A DNA stretch of 64,000 nt from Primulina eburnea. Taxonomy: Eukaryota > Streptophyta > Magnoliopsida > Lamiales > Gesneriaceae. Positions 31,548-42,954 of this stretch are shown piece by piece. The DNA lies in NCBI RefSeq assembly GCF_022965805.1, contig NC_133108.1, forward strand, positions 24,767,545 through 24,831,544. Reading direction: 5' to 3'. The notes under the pieces are model-generated. The model was given only the letters and a program-made list of their open reading frames with translations, was not told the DNA's origin and made no database searches. Each line of letters starts with the position of its first letter. Position 1 is the first letter of the stretch. The position numbers were made by a program, and so were the translations under genes.

Positions 31548-32452
31548 CTTATTAGCAATTACAAAAGTGCAAACAAAGAGATAAGGCTAAGGTCCTGAGG
31601 TTGTATTCAGTCGAGGATGGAATAGTCAGATATCGTGACCGACTGTGGGTTCCTATTGGTGATTCCCTGAGGGGAGATAATATGAGGGAGGTCCACAGCA
31701 CTCCGTAATCCATTTATCCAGGGAGTACGAAGATGTATAAGGATATGCAGTCTTTATATTGGTTCCCAGGCATGAAGCGAGATATTTTGCATTTTGTGTC
31801 GGAGTGTTTGACGTGTCCGCAGGTCAAGGCAGAGCGTCAGACACTTGCGGGAAAGATGAGACCGCTCCCTATTAGTAAGTGGAAATGGGAGAACATCACC
31901 ATGGATTTTGTGACAGGGTTACTGAGGAAAACTGGAGGATGTAATGCCATTAAGGTGATAGTTGTAGGCTTACCAAGTCAGCACATTTTTTACCGATCAA
32001 TAAGACTTTGACCATGACTCAATATGCAGAGTTGTATATCAAAGAGATGGTCAGGCTGCATGGGATGCAAGTGACCATTGTGTCAGACAGGGACCTGAGA
32101 TTCAAGTCTCCTTTCTGGAAGAGTCTGCATCAGGCATTGGGTACTAAGCTACTATTCAGTACAGCCTTACATCCTCATACCGACGGACAGTCAGAGAGGG
32201 TGATTCAGATATTGGAGGACCTACTCCGAGCTTGTGTGATCAATTTCCATGTTAGCTGGGAGCCGATGTTCCCTCTCGTGGAGTTCGCGTAAAACAAAAG
32301 CTACAAGACATCTATTGGTATGGCTCAATATGAGGCACTTTATGGGAGGAAGTGTAGATCACCAGTTTATTGGGATGAGCTAGGGGAAAGAGTAGAGTTG
32401 GGGCCAGACATTGTTAGACAGACTGCAGAGCTAGTGTTCAATATTCGGGACA
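31548..32452 (+). pseudogene. Element E integrase fragment
   Basis: Continues E after element F. It reads the HHCC region (YPGSTKMYKDMQSLYWFPGM, CLTCPQVKA, with one zinc-binding histidine changed to tyrosine and a stop at about 31708) and the core ([36 protein letters not shown]). A frameshift lies near 31970-32010, and a stop at 32290. It ends abruptly at NIRD (about 32450), where a CACTA-like end begins. Confidence 0.88.
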
Positions 32453-32640
32453 CACATCAAGAAAATACTGAATACACAACACTTAAAGAGAACGATTTTA
32501 CAAAAAAACCATTGTCTTTTACTTTTTAACAACGGTTTTAGTGCAAACCGTTGTTTTTGGGAAATTTTTTATGCAAATAAATCGCTATATTTAGCGACGG
32601 GGTTTGCTTAAGAGCGACAGTTTAATAAAATCACTTTATA
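32453..32640. mobile_element. CACTA-like DNA transposon terminus (remnant)
   Basis: CACATCAAGAAAAT at 32453 resembles the CACTACAAGAAAA terminus of En/Spm transposons. It is followed by subterminal-type inverted motifs: AACAACGGTTT/AAACCGTTGTT (32528-32538 and 32545-32555, perfect 11-bp arms) and CGCTATATTTAGCGACGG near 32582. No transposase or second end is seen. The right limit is approximate. Confidence 0.5.
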
Positions 32641-33438
32641 AAATCATGCATAACATAACATTTATATTTTTGTTTTTGAAACCAAGCATGCAACATGTCT
32701 TTTAAATGTCTTCCTTAAATCATAAAAATCCCATAGACATTTAAAAATCATAATTTAATCATGACATTTCATAAACATTTAAAAATAATCATAATAACAT
32801 AAAAACAACATTTAGAGCACTGCCATGACATTTACTAATTTAAAGTGTAAAAAGACCGTTTTACCCCTAGATGTCAAATTCTTCGATTATGACTTTTCTT
32901 GAATTCATTGATTCCAACATGTCCCAAATTATTATTTAAGCCTAAATTAATTTTCCCATAATTTTTTTTAGCTTCAATATTAAACTTTTTCATTTATCTT
33001 TAATTAATTGTTTTGACGGTGTTTTAATCCCGAAAAATCCCAAACTTTAATATAAAATTCCTAAATTCAAAATCTAGTCTTTTTATATTATTTTAGCCCC
33101 CATGAACCACGACTCGACCCTCGTGAGCCGTTTTTCAGTTTATAGTTTAGAAACCCTATTATGACACATAAACTTCCACCCCGAGCCATCTTTCGATTTT
33201 CTCGAGTCATCCCTGAACCATGTTGAACCAAACTATGACCAAGTCACTAGAGTACCCTACTGGACCCCTAGATCAAATAGAAATCACACCAAACCTAGAA
33301 ACGAAGCCCCCCACTCCCCACCTATGCTGGCCAAGAGTTTTATTTTCCATGGATTCTAAATTTATGAACTTTGGACCATGCCAACGCACCAGCACCTTTA
33401 CCACCCTCTAGTAAACCTACCTAGGACACTAAGGACTC

Positions 33439-33443
33439 GCACT
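33439..33443. repeat. Target-site duplication of the solo LTR, left copy
   Basis: GCACT, repeated at 35515-35519. Confidence 0.9.
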
Positions 33444-35514
33444 TGTTAGAGTAGGTGCCCGTCGAGCCAAGTGTTGGCCGAGTGTTCACAATGAAACTCT
33501 ATGTATAAACGATCTTTATTTTAATAATATTTGAAATTATTATTTTGGCACTTCTTTATCTGTATACCCATGCTAGTTGCATAGATAAAGTCCTTGAATA
33601 TACAAATAGTAGAAAGAATATGAGATGATCATATGATGAGTATCATGAAACTCATATTTCGAATACTGTATATTCTAAATAGTTCCTAGTCGATTCAGCC
33701 GCCGCTAAGAAGGATATAGGCCGCTCGAGTTAGAGACTAGTATCTGCGATGTGAGTACCATGTTTAATTGGTAAGGGACATTGTGATGTCCGAACATGCA
33801 GATAGGTGCTCCTTGTAAAATGCACTGAACAACCCTCCATAAAGGACTTTCCAAGTGGTTCTCACTTATCGAGTGGAAAGGTCCTAGTTTATGGTTATAC
33901 ACCATTAGTCCTTATGACCCGGGACAACATTGAGACTCTATGTGCTAGAATTACACTTTGGCTTGTTTACCGACTCTCATGGGGTCATCAGGTGGCAAGG
34001 TTGGGTGTTCTGTCGAAACATATAGGAGTCGATGCATTGTAGTCGGGGATTCACCGCTTACCTTCGGGTATGGATATCCTATGTGTTCTCATGTGTATGT
34101 AGATTGAAATCTCTGATCAGAGTATGGTGGTAATTATGAAAGGGGTTTCATAGGTTACACCATCGATGCAACTACGACATGACACATAGTATCGATTCAT
34201 TGACAACTCTCGATAAACCAATGGTTGTCGAATCGGTCGGGATATATGAGTTGAAGGGACCGTACTGTACGCTAACCATAATTGAATGGTTCTTGCAGGC
34301 ACTATCATTTGATACCTAGGGAATAATTTAAGCGATGTTGCTAGGCGTTTAACATGGTTGGTTGGGTACTATCAGACTTGAGTTCTGACGTTCTTGTTAT
34401 CAAGGGGTTGATAAGTAAGAATGGAGCAATTGGGGTATGCTCATATAAGGACATGTTTAGTCTGAATCACATGGAGATATCAACCCACGGCTAGTTGTAT
34501 CAATGAACCATTGAGGGCCACACAAGTGCTGGCTTTCTAGATCCCGTTGAGAAGTAAAAATAGTTCAATGTGTTGAACGGCTTATAAAGGAGTTTATAAG
34601 CGTAAGAAAAAAAATGGAAGTATGACTTCTATGAGAGAAATGTAAATTTTAATTTATGGAAGTGTTCCTAGATTAAAAGTTGGCCAAATAAATAATGTAT
34701 TTGAAAATTGTGATTTTCATAAACATTATTATGGACTAAATTAAATTAATTCAAGTGTTGAATTAATTAAACACTAGTGGACCTAGTAGAGTCCAAATAA
34801 TCAAATTAATTCAAGTGTTGAATTAATTAAATCATATTGGGTCTTGTAGAGCCCAATATTAAAATAATTATTCAACTAGTGACTTGAGTAAATTCAAGTA
34901 ATGTTTAATTAGTCTCAAATATGTTTGAGATAATTAAAAATAAGTCCATGGAAATTTAATTGTTAAAAATCAAATAAGACTTGCATGCATGGGAGGTGAA
35001 GAGTTGGGAGACAACTTTCTCAATATTCAAGACATGTGTCACACATGCCAACAACACCTTTTTACACTACCAAGGCTAGTCTCCCTTCCCCCCATTTCAA
35101 GCTTGAAGTGGCCGAAACCTACACACATAATTCTCCAAGTTTTCTCTCAATTTTCTTCTTCAAGAGTTGAGGAAAGAAAACACTTCTCAAAGAAAAATGC
35201 TCTATTTTTTCTAGTGCAAAATTAGAGTGGATCTAGCTTGTTGGTGGTGGGCTTAATATTTGAGCAAGGCGGGCTCAAAGGGAAGCTTGTAGAAGGTCAA
35301 CCTTTCAAGAGCCAAGTTGTTTACATCTTGGTTGGAGCCATCATCAATCTCAAGAGGTTGATAGGTAACGATTTCTCAACACACTATGTATGACATTTTT
35401 GTGTTTTTGTATATGCTACACCTAGTACTAGAGGTGGCCGAAATCTTCCATGTGTTTTTCGAAAATTTTGTTGCTTCCGTTGCGTTTTCGGTCACCTAAA
35501 ATCGATCCCTTTCA
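33444..35514. mobile_element. Solo LTR L (2,071 bp) inside the G LTR
   Basis: Starts TGTTAGAGTAGG and ends CCCTTTCA, flanked by the perfect 5-bp duplication GCACT, with no internal domain. That is the product of recombination between two LTRs of one insertion. It contains a tandem hairpin motif (TTAATTCAAGTGTTGAATTAA at about 34744-34764 and 34804-34824). The family is not otherwise present in the window and its superfamily cannot be told. Confidence 0.85.
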
Positions 35515-35519
35515 GCACT
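35515..35519. repeat. Target-site duplication of the solo LTR, right copy
   Basis: GCACT, identical to 33439-33443. Confidence 0.9.
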
Positions 35520-36715
35520 AGCCCAACGCCTGAGCCCTGGACCGATCCCTTCCCTCACTGCAAGCCGCGCGACCCCTGCGCAAAACCTGCCTCATGTTCT
35601 CTGGGAGGAGTCCTTGTAACCTGAGTCCTAGCTCTCCCCTAGACTCAACTAGACCCTAGCCCAGCCCTGAACCCAAGCCCAGGCCAGCCCTCCTCTTAGA
35701 ACATGAAAGCCGATCACAAATACCCAATAACAGCAAAAAAATGAATTCCACCGTGTGCTTTTTGTGCAGCATGTTTTGTGAGTTTTGGATCCTTTTAAAA
35801 TCATTTATAAACATCTCTTGATCATATCCTAACATCATGGCGGCCCCTTGCATGTATAAAACAATTTATTGGATCCAAAATCATGATTTTGACACCTATA
35901 AGTGCAATAATCCATAAATACAGAAAATAACTTCATGCTTTTCATGAACACAATATTTAACATGTAATTACGACATGATGGATGAGAAAAGGAGATGTAT
36001 GGCGTGCCTTTGCGTTTTATAAACACGAATTAACGTTGACGACGAAGAACGGTGGCGAGGAGGGTCTAAACTCGATTTCCCTTGAAGCTTCTCGAAAATT
36101 TTCTCTTCAAATATTGAATGTGTGTGTGCCGTGTGGTTGAGGGGATTTTTCAGAAAGTGGCTTGTGATTTTTGTGTCACAATGGGTAGGGTTTGAAGTGG
36201 TTTAAACATATTATATGCTAATTAAATTACTAACTAGGCATAGGCCTATTAAGCCAACCAATTAGGCCCATTAGTCTTAATTAGGTTTTAATAAAAATAT
36301 AAAAATAGTTTTGGTAATATAATTTTTTGAATTTAATAGCCGAGTTACTAAAAAGTTCGTATTTTTTTCAAAAACCAACACCGATAAAATTTACGTCCCG
36401 GCGTATAAAATCACCTAAAAACTTCTTATTTTCAAAAATATGAAAAACCATCAACAATATTTTTTAAACAATTAAAAATAATTATTTAATAAAAATATTT
36501 TACGTTTTTCAGCCATCGGTCTCCTTTCCTCGATCGCAAATTGGATAATCCTTAAAAATACAATTTTATGCATGATGACAATAAAACCCTATTTAACATA
36601 TAAGCATGTATGTCACATAATCAATTAGTAATTAAAATCAATTATTTAGTCATTTTTCATGTTTCCTAGATTTGCATGCAATTAGATTACGTCTTCTTAA
36701 TTTTGGACCTTACAA

Positions 36716-36731
36716 TTCCTCCCCTTCTTAA
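36716..36731 (-). promoter_or_regulatory. Element G polypurine tract
   Basis: On the minus strand AAGAAGGGGAGGAAT directly precedes the LTR start TGTAAGGTCC. Confidence 0.85.
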
Positions 36732-36751
36732 ATATAATTTCGTACTTAAAA

Positions 36752-39700
36752 TTAGAACTTACCGAATAATTCTGGATAGCGACTCTTCAAGTCCCACTTG
36801 GTTTCCCAAGTAGCTTCTTCTTCCGAGTGATTCAGCCACTTGACCTTGACCATTGGAATGACTTTGTTTCGCAATCTTCTTTCTTGCCTTGTTAAGATCT
36901 GGACAGGTCTTTCTTTATATGTTATATTTGGAGTTAATTGAAGTGGTTCATAATTTAGTACATGTGATGGGTTTGCATGTACTTCCGCAATATTGAAACA
37001 TGAAACACATTGTGAACTCCAGAAAGTGTTGGTGGCAAAGCCACTCTATAAGCTAGTGTCTCAATCCTCTTAAAAATCTCAAACGGACCTATAAATCTAT
37101 GACTAACTTGCCTTTCATGGCAAAGCGCATAACACCCTTCATGGGTGCTATTTTCACAAATACATGGTCGCCCACTTCAAACTCTAAGTCCCTTCATCTT
37201 TTGTCCACATAACTCTTTTGTCGGCTTTGTGTAGTCTTCATTCTTTCACGAATTTTAACTACAAGCTCGGCAGTCTCTTCAATCACATTTGGACCAATAA
37301 CTCTTCTTTCCCCAACCTCGTCCCAACGAATAGGAGATCTACATTTCCTTCCATAAAGTGCTTCGAAAGGAGCCATCCCGATTGATGATTTGAAAATATT
37401 ATTATAGGTGAACTTCACTAGAGGTAACTCTAGTTCCCAACTGCCTTGGAAATCAATAACACATGCTCGCAGTAGATCTTCCAAAATTTGTATAACTCTT
37501 TCTGACTGACCATCGGTTTGAGGATGGAATGCTGTACTGAATAATAACTTGGTCCCCATCGCTGCATCCACTTTTCCAAAACGATGACGTAAATCTCGGA
37601 TCTCTGTAAAAAACAATAGACACTGGAATCCCATGCAGACGAACTATCTCCCGAATATATAACTCTGCATACTGAATCATGGTGAATGTCGTCTTAATTG
37701 GTAGAAAATACGCTGATTTCGTAAGACGATCCACTATTACCCAAATGGAATTCAATCACTTAACGGTCTTTGGCAATCCCACAACAAAGTCCATAGTGAT
37801 ATTTTCCCATTTCCAACCGGGAATAAGGAGTGGCTTCAATTTCTCCACTGGTATTTGATGCTATGCTTTAACTTGCTGACAAGTCAAACACTCGGATACA
37901 AATCTCAATATGTCCTTCCTCATGCCTGGCCACCAATATAACAACTGCAAATCTTTGTACATCTTCGTGCTTCCTGGATGGATGGAGTAAGGTGTGTCAT
38001 GGGCTTCCTTCATAATAAGATCTCTCAAAGAATCATCACTAGGAACCCATAGACGATCTCGGTAACAAACTAAACCATCCACCACTGAGTATAAATTCCG
38101 GCCTTTGGCTACATCTCTAGCTCTCCACTTTTGCAACTGCACATCAGTGGACTATCCATCCCGAATTCTATCTCTCAAAATCGACTGTACTGATAGTGTG
38201 GCAAGATTAAGGGCCTCACCCCTAGCGTACACTGTAAGCTCAAACCGCTGTATCTTGGACTACAACGGTCTTTGGAGTGATAGTTGAGGATAACTGCTGC
38301 TTTTCTACTCAACGCGTCTGCCACTACATTAGCTTTTCCCGGATGGTAGTTAATGTCACAATCATAGTCCTTTACTAATTCAAGCCATCTGCGCTGTCTC
38401 ATATTCAACTCCTTTTGGGTGAAGAAGTATTTCAAAATTTTATGGTCGGTGAATATCTTGCACTTCTCCCCATAAAGGTAGTGTTTCCAAATTTTTATTG
38501 CAAAGACTACTGCTGCAAGCTTAAGATCATGAGTAGGGTAGTTCTTCTCGTGAATTTTCAACTGTCTCGACGTATAGGCGATAACTCGGTTGTTTTGCAT
38601 CAGAACTGCACCCAAACCAAGTTTAAAAGCGTCGGTGTAAAGAACATACCCCCTTGCCCCGATGGCATAGATAACACTGGTGCTGATATTACGGCTTTCT
38701 TCAACTTGTCAAAACTTTCTTGACATTCGGGTCCCCAAATAAACTTTGCATTCTTCTTTGTCAAGGCGGTCATAGGTACCGCTATAGATTAGAACTCTTG
38801 AATAAACTTGTGATAATAGCCAGCTAGTCCCAAGAAACTGCGAATCTCGGTAACACTCTTTGGTGCTGGCCACTCCTTTACTTCTTCTACTTTACTCGGA
38901 TCAACTTCAACGCCCTCACTATAAATGATGTGGCCTAAGAATGCCACTCTATCAAGCCACAACTCGCACTTACTGAATTTTGCATATAGCTTCCTATCTT
39001 GTAAAACTTGCAGTGCTGTCCTCAAATGGCGACTATGCTCCTCTCTGCTCTTGGAATAGATCAATATGTCATCAATGAAGACTATAATAAACTTATCCAG
39101 ATACGGCTGAAATACGCGATTCATGAGATCCATGAAGATCGCTGGCGCATTGGTCAACCCAAATGACATGACCATAAACTCATAGTTCCCATAACTCGTG
39201 CGAAATGCCGTCTTGTGTACATCTGACTCTTTTAATTTCAATTTATGGTATCCAGATCGCAGATCCATCTTAAAAATATCGATGCTCCTTGAAACTGATC
39301 AAATAAATCTTCAATTCTTGGCAGTGGATACTTTTTTTTTTATAGTGACCCTATTAAGTTCTCGATAATCGATGCAAAGACGCATACTACCATCTTTCTT
39401 TTTCACAAATAACACCGGTGCGCCCCTTAGAGAATAACTAGGGCGAACAAAACCCTTGTCTTGCAGTTCTTGGATTTGATTTTTTAGTTCTTTCATTTCG
39501 GTAGGTACTAGACCATAAGGCGCTTTAGATATAGGAACAGTGCCCGACATTAGATCAATAGAGAATTCCACTTCACGATCGGGTGGAATACCAGAAACGT
39601 CATCGGGAAAGACGCTAGGAAAACATCAGACAATAACCACAACTTCCAATTTCTGACTGAAAGAAGCAGGTGCGGTAGTAACACATGCTAGAAAAGCTTG

Positions 39701-40126
39701 ACATCCCCACCTAATAAGCGTCCTCGCACATAGACAAGATATAATGTGCGGCATTTGCTTGTTTCTCGCCGCCTCAAAGACAAAAGATCTACCACTAGGC
39801 GGTCGAATAGACACTGTTCGCTGACGAAAATCAATCGAAGCTCCATTCGCTGATAGCCATTTCATGCCGAGTAAATATCAAATTCGGGCATATGAAGCAC
39901 AATAAGATATGCCCGCACATTTTCTTTGAATAAACGAAGCTCCAGATTCTTGACAATCTTAGACGTGAGCCTTAGTTCACCGGAATGAATAGAAACTTTG
40001 AAACCCAAACCTATATCTTGAGGATTAAGATTCAATCTTTTGGTGAAGGTTTCAGATATGAATATTCATGTGTAGCCCCTGAATCTAGCAATGCATAGGT
40101 AGCTACACCTAGAATGATGATCCTCC
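36752..40126 (-). pseudogene. Element G pol (protease-RT-RNase H-integrase-chromodomain), broken
   Basis: The protease site reads LDSGATHEYS (near 40080) with a frameshift soon after. RT is read from [20 protein letters not shown] to [10 protein letters not shown] (intact FIDD, near 39055-39085), with a frameshift near 39290-39340. RNase H is [21 protein letters not shown]. The integrase HHCC region ([29 protein letters not shown]) is followed by a stop at about 37861. The core has [14 protein letters not shown] with VSDRD altered to VFYRD, losing context of a catalytic aspartate, and a frameshift near 37620. The chromodomain ends YPELFGK near 36755. Non-functional. Confidence 0.88.
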
Positions 40127-40761
40127 TTGCGCCGAAAAATTGTCTTTTAAATATTTTCATGTTGAAGCTTAAAGATTTACTATCATTAATATCCCTAATT
40201 ATATGAAGATTACGTGTTGAACTTAAGCATTTCTTTGAAAAATTACACTTTAGCCCTTCAATTTTTCGAAATTTGCACTTTAGTCCCCAAATTTTTGGAT
40301 ATTTGCCATTTGGCCCTTATATTTATGAAAATTTCCATTTTAGTCCCTTAGAATTTCAAAAATTACAATATGGTCCTAAGAATTTGTAATTGCATTAAAG
40401 CCCCTTATCTTTTAGTTAATTGCGTTTTGGTCCCTTAATTATCGAAAATTACATTTAGACCTCAAATTTTCGAAAAATGTTTTTTTTTGACCAATAAAAA
40501 TTTCGAAACCCTATAATTCCCTTAGTTATGATTTTCTTTAAATTTTGATCCTCAACTTCTTATTTGGAATAAAATAAAATATGTCACAAAATTAATATGA
40601 ATTTCTATGGTTCCTAAAATCATAACTTAAGTCCAACTAAGTAGAACATGCAAAACCTAAGTTCTACTAGGTTAACTCCTGTTCCCAATACAATTTAAAT
40701 AACCAATTTAACATTTCATGCAATAATAAGCAATGTAAAAATTTTAAATGACTAGGTTACC
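40127..40761 (-). other. 635-bp non-coding gap between gag and protease of G
   Basis: Where other Tekay elements here run gag straight into protease (as in D and I), G has AT-rich sequence with many stops and repeats of the kind GGACTAAAATGGAAATTTT. In element sense ACTG|GTAACC stands at the gag side and CGCAAG|GAGG at the protease side, so intron-like ends exist, but joining them does not restore the frame. It may be an insertion or a degraded intron. Confidence 0.5.
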
Positions 40762-41626
40762 AGTAATGAGTGTAGTGTCTGCTTCTTCCTCATCTTCATC
40801 GGTATTCATAACATAGGCTCATGCCGTAGTAACTGCTTTCCTCTTTGGGCAATCAATAGCTTTGTTTCCAGCCTCATTGCAGTAGAAACATTTAAATGAT
40901 CCCCATTCACATTTGCCAAGATGTAGACGGTTGCACTCCTTGCATGGTTGCCTCTCAGCAGGCTTTGGTGCTTCAGGATTCTGTGGCTTTGGTGGTGCTG
41001 GCTTCTTGACTGGACCTTGGGGCTTTTGAGGCCCTTGAGGTCTAGGATGACCCGTATAAGGATTTTTATTTGGCTGATTATTGTTTTGAAAATGCTGCCT
41101 CTTGCGCTGAATCTCAAAATCGATGTCCCTCGAAGACTGCTCAGACTGGAGAGCATAAGTGATGGCAGTAGCATAATCCAATGGTCGCATCATTGTAACA
41201 TTATTCGGTATGGTAGGTCGTAGACCATCCATAAAGTGCCTAAGCTTCTCCACAGCATCCCTGGCAATAAGGGGTACAAAGTGACAACCCCTATCGAGCT
41301 TCTTGACAAACTCAGCAACAACCGAGTCTCCCTGACGGAGGCTCATAAACTCTCTCTTCAGCCGTCCTCTAACGTCAGCAGTAAAATAATTCTCATAGAA
41401 TAACGTCTTGAAATGAGCCCAAGTAATCGGCTACTTCCCACCATAAAGAAGCATCGTCCCTAAAGAGATAAGTTGTACACCTCATCCGGTCCGCATCTCC
41501 CATATCTAAATTGCGAAAGCGTACCTCCAGTGAACGAATCCAACCCTCTGCAGCAAAAGGATCGGTAGTGCCAGAAAATTCCTTCAGCCCTAGCCTCCGG
41601 AACTGCTCAAAGATATCATGCCGTGG
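40762..41626 (-). pseudogene. Element G gag, 5'-truncated
   Basis: Reads from HDIFEQFRRLGLKEFSGTTD (41626 side) through MSLRQGDSVVAEFVKKLDRG, VPLIARDAVEKLRHFMDGLR and a Pro/Lys-rich stretch to the zinc knuckle CFYCNEAGNKAIDC, in which the zinc-binding histidine is asparagine. A frameshift lies near 41345-41480 and a stop at 40817-40819. The N-terminus is removed by insertion of element H. Confidence 0.88.
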
Positions 41627-42467
41627 TGATGCAAACGTGGTTGATCAAGCACCAAAGAAAGCATGGGAGCCGTTGGAGTTGCCCGAAGGACCTATAACGA
41701 GGGGACGTAGCAAGAAGTTTAAAGAAGCCCTTCAAGGACTCATGATGAACTACCAAGGAGGATCTACAGATTGGGTGACTAAATTAGAGGAGGTTGGGAA
41801 TCATGGGAATAATATTGGAGGTTTTTGGAATGTTATTCAAGTGCAATTGCCGAAGGTCCAGCGCACCCGCGCTAAAACAGGAACCGCACCCGCGGTCCAA
41901 TGATTGAAGATCAGCGCACCCGCGCTCATAAAGGACCGCACCCGCGGTCCATTATATTCAATCTTCGCCGAAGCCACACCGCACCCGCAGTCACACATGG
42001 AACGCACCTGCAATCTTTTGGCACACTTCCGTGTCAAAGTTGCTAGTTATCTTATTTAAGCCTTTTCACACAACTTTTCTTATTTTTATTGTTTATATAA
42101 TGTATTGTAAGGGGGATGAACGAGATAATTGAAGAATATATCAAATTATTGGAGATTTCTCTCAATTTGCAAGGCTTGTGCTTTGTGTTTATCAAAATCA
42201 AACTTATCAAAGATTGCTTCTTTGTGGCGTTTGTCGATTGTTCTTCGCACGGATTGTCAAAACAAGTTCTTTGAAGGTTCGTTTGAAATTCAATTGTTTT
42301 ATCGTTGATATTTGTTGCTAAGTTATAATCTCTTAGAGGTGAATATCACAAAATCGTTACTTGTTTCAAAAGATCGGGACAACATAATCGTTCCTTGTTT
42401 GTTATTAAATTGAGGGTGCGATTTCTATATTCGTGCTTGCCTTTCATTCGTACGAGGATTCGTATCA
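41627..42467 (+). repeat. Element H 5' LTR (about 841 bp)
   Basis: The start TGATGCAAAC is inferred from where G's gag reading stops; the end GTATCA is followed by TT and the primer-binding site. The first 230 bp read as protein (WEPLELPEGPITRGRSKKF, KEALQGLMMNYQGGSTDW), which is the C-terminal end of a pol, so in the 3' copy the pol gene would run into the LTR. It also contains the dyad array and a TATTTAAG TATA-like box at about 42052. Confidence 0.7.
41859..42015. promoter_or_regulatory. Dyad array in the H LTR, two alternating arm types
   Basis: Six units in about 155 bp: AGCGC-ACCC-GCGCT, ACCGC-ACCC-GCGGT, AGCGC-ACCC-GCGCT, ACCGC-ACCC-GCGGT, and two degenerate ones. Arm changes are matched on both sides, keeping the dyad. 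The array lies about 40-200 bp upstream of the TATA-like box. Confidence 0.7.
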
Positions 42468-42469
42468 TT

Positions 42470-42481
42470 TGGTATCAGAGC
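42470..42481 (+). promoter_or_regulatory. Element H primer-binding site
   Basis: TGGTATCAGAGC, perfect 12-base match to the initiator tRNA-Met complement, two bases after the LTR. Confidence 0.93.
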
Positions 42482-42502
42482 TTCTAGTTCTGTTTGATTC
42501 AA

Positions 42503-42934
42503 GTAAGTTATCATTTTCAGATCTGTTTAAAAATTCTTCAGATCTGTATTATACTTTTGTTTCTATTGTCATATCTATCAAAAACAAAAACAAAAATTCG
42601 TTCTGTTTCAGATTTGTATTATCCTTTGTTCTATTTTAAGATCTGTGTTATTTCTATCATCCTTTGTTATTTGATATTCCAGAATTTTCGAAAAATAATT
42701 GTTCTGTGTTATTCTATCGTTCTTGTTTTTTTGCAATCCAAGTGAGACAGTTGCAAGTGTTCACAAGTTGAATCTTGTTAGTTTGATAAAAAGAAAATAT
42801 ATAGATTGAGCACATCTTTGGGAGAACTATCAAATTCGAGTGAAAAACATTTGAGTGCGAGTGTTATTTCTTTGGAGTGATCGTGAGAATTTGGGTGAGG
42901 AAAATCTTTTATTTCTACTAACATTTTATTGCAG
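42503..42934 (+). other. Putative leader intron of element H
   Basis: CAA|GTAAGT at 42503 and TACTAAC-(N)8-TTGCAG|GT ending at 42934 are very good 5', branch and 3' splice signals around 432 nt of T-rich sequence between the primer-binding site and the gag ATG (42955). Splicing would give a short leader for gag translation. No coding in it. Confidence 0.5.
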
Positions 42935-42954
42935 GTACAAAATCTGAAATTAAA

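Larger units (their letters stand above)
20405..32452 (+). mobile_element. Element E: decayed Tekay-like gypsy element split by F
   Basis: Order: LTR fragment (20405-20790), degenerate primer-binding site, gag fragment (21056-21610), RT (21612-22690), element F (22696-31542), integrase (31548-32452). Gag is directly joined to RT with protease missing, so internal deletions preceded or followed the F insertion. The 3' end is cut at 32452 by a CACTA-like terminus. Confidence 0.82.
32641..36714 (-). repeat. Element G 3' LTR, interrupted by a solo LTR
   Basis: In element sense it begins TGTAAGGTCC at 36714, right after the purine tract. Excluding the 2,071-bp insertion (33444-35514) plus TSD it spans about 2.0 kb. 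The left limit is unclear, somewhere between the CACTA-like piece and 32640. AT-rich, no gene. Confidence 0.75.
32641..41626 (-). mobile_element. Element G: decayed Tekay-like gypsy element on the minus strand
   Basis: Right to left: gag (cut at 41626 by element H), a 635-bp non-coding gap, protease, RT, RNase H, integrase, chromodomain, purine tract and 3' LTR. The LTR contains a solo LTR. Stops and frameshifts occur in every domain, so it is an old layer. Its 5' end is not in the window. Confidence 0.87.
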
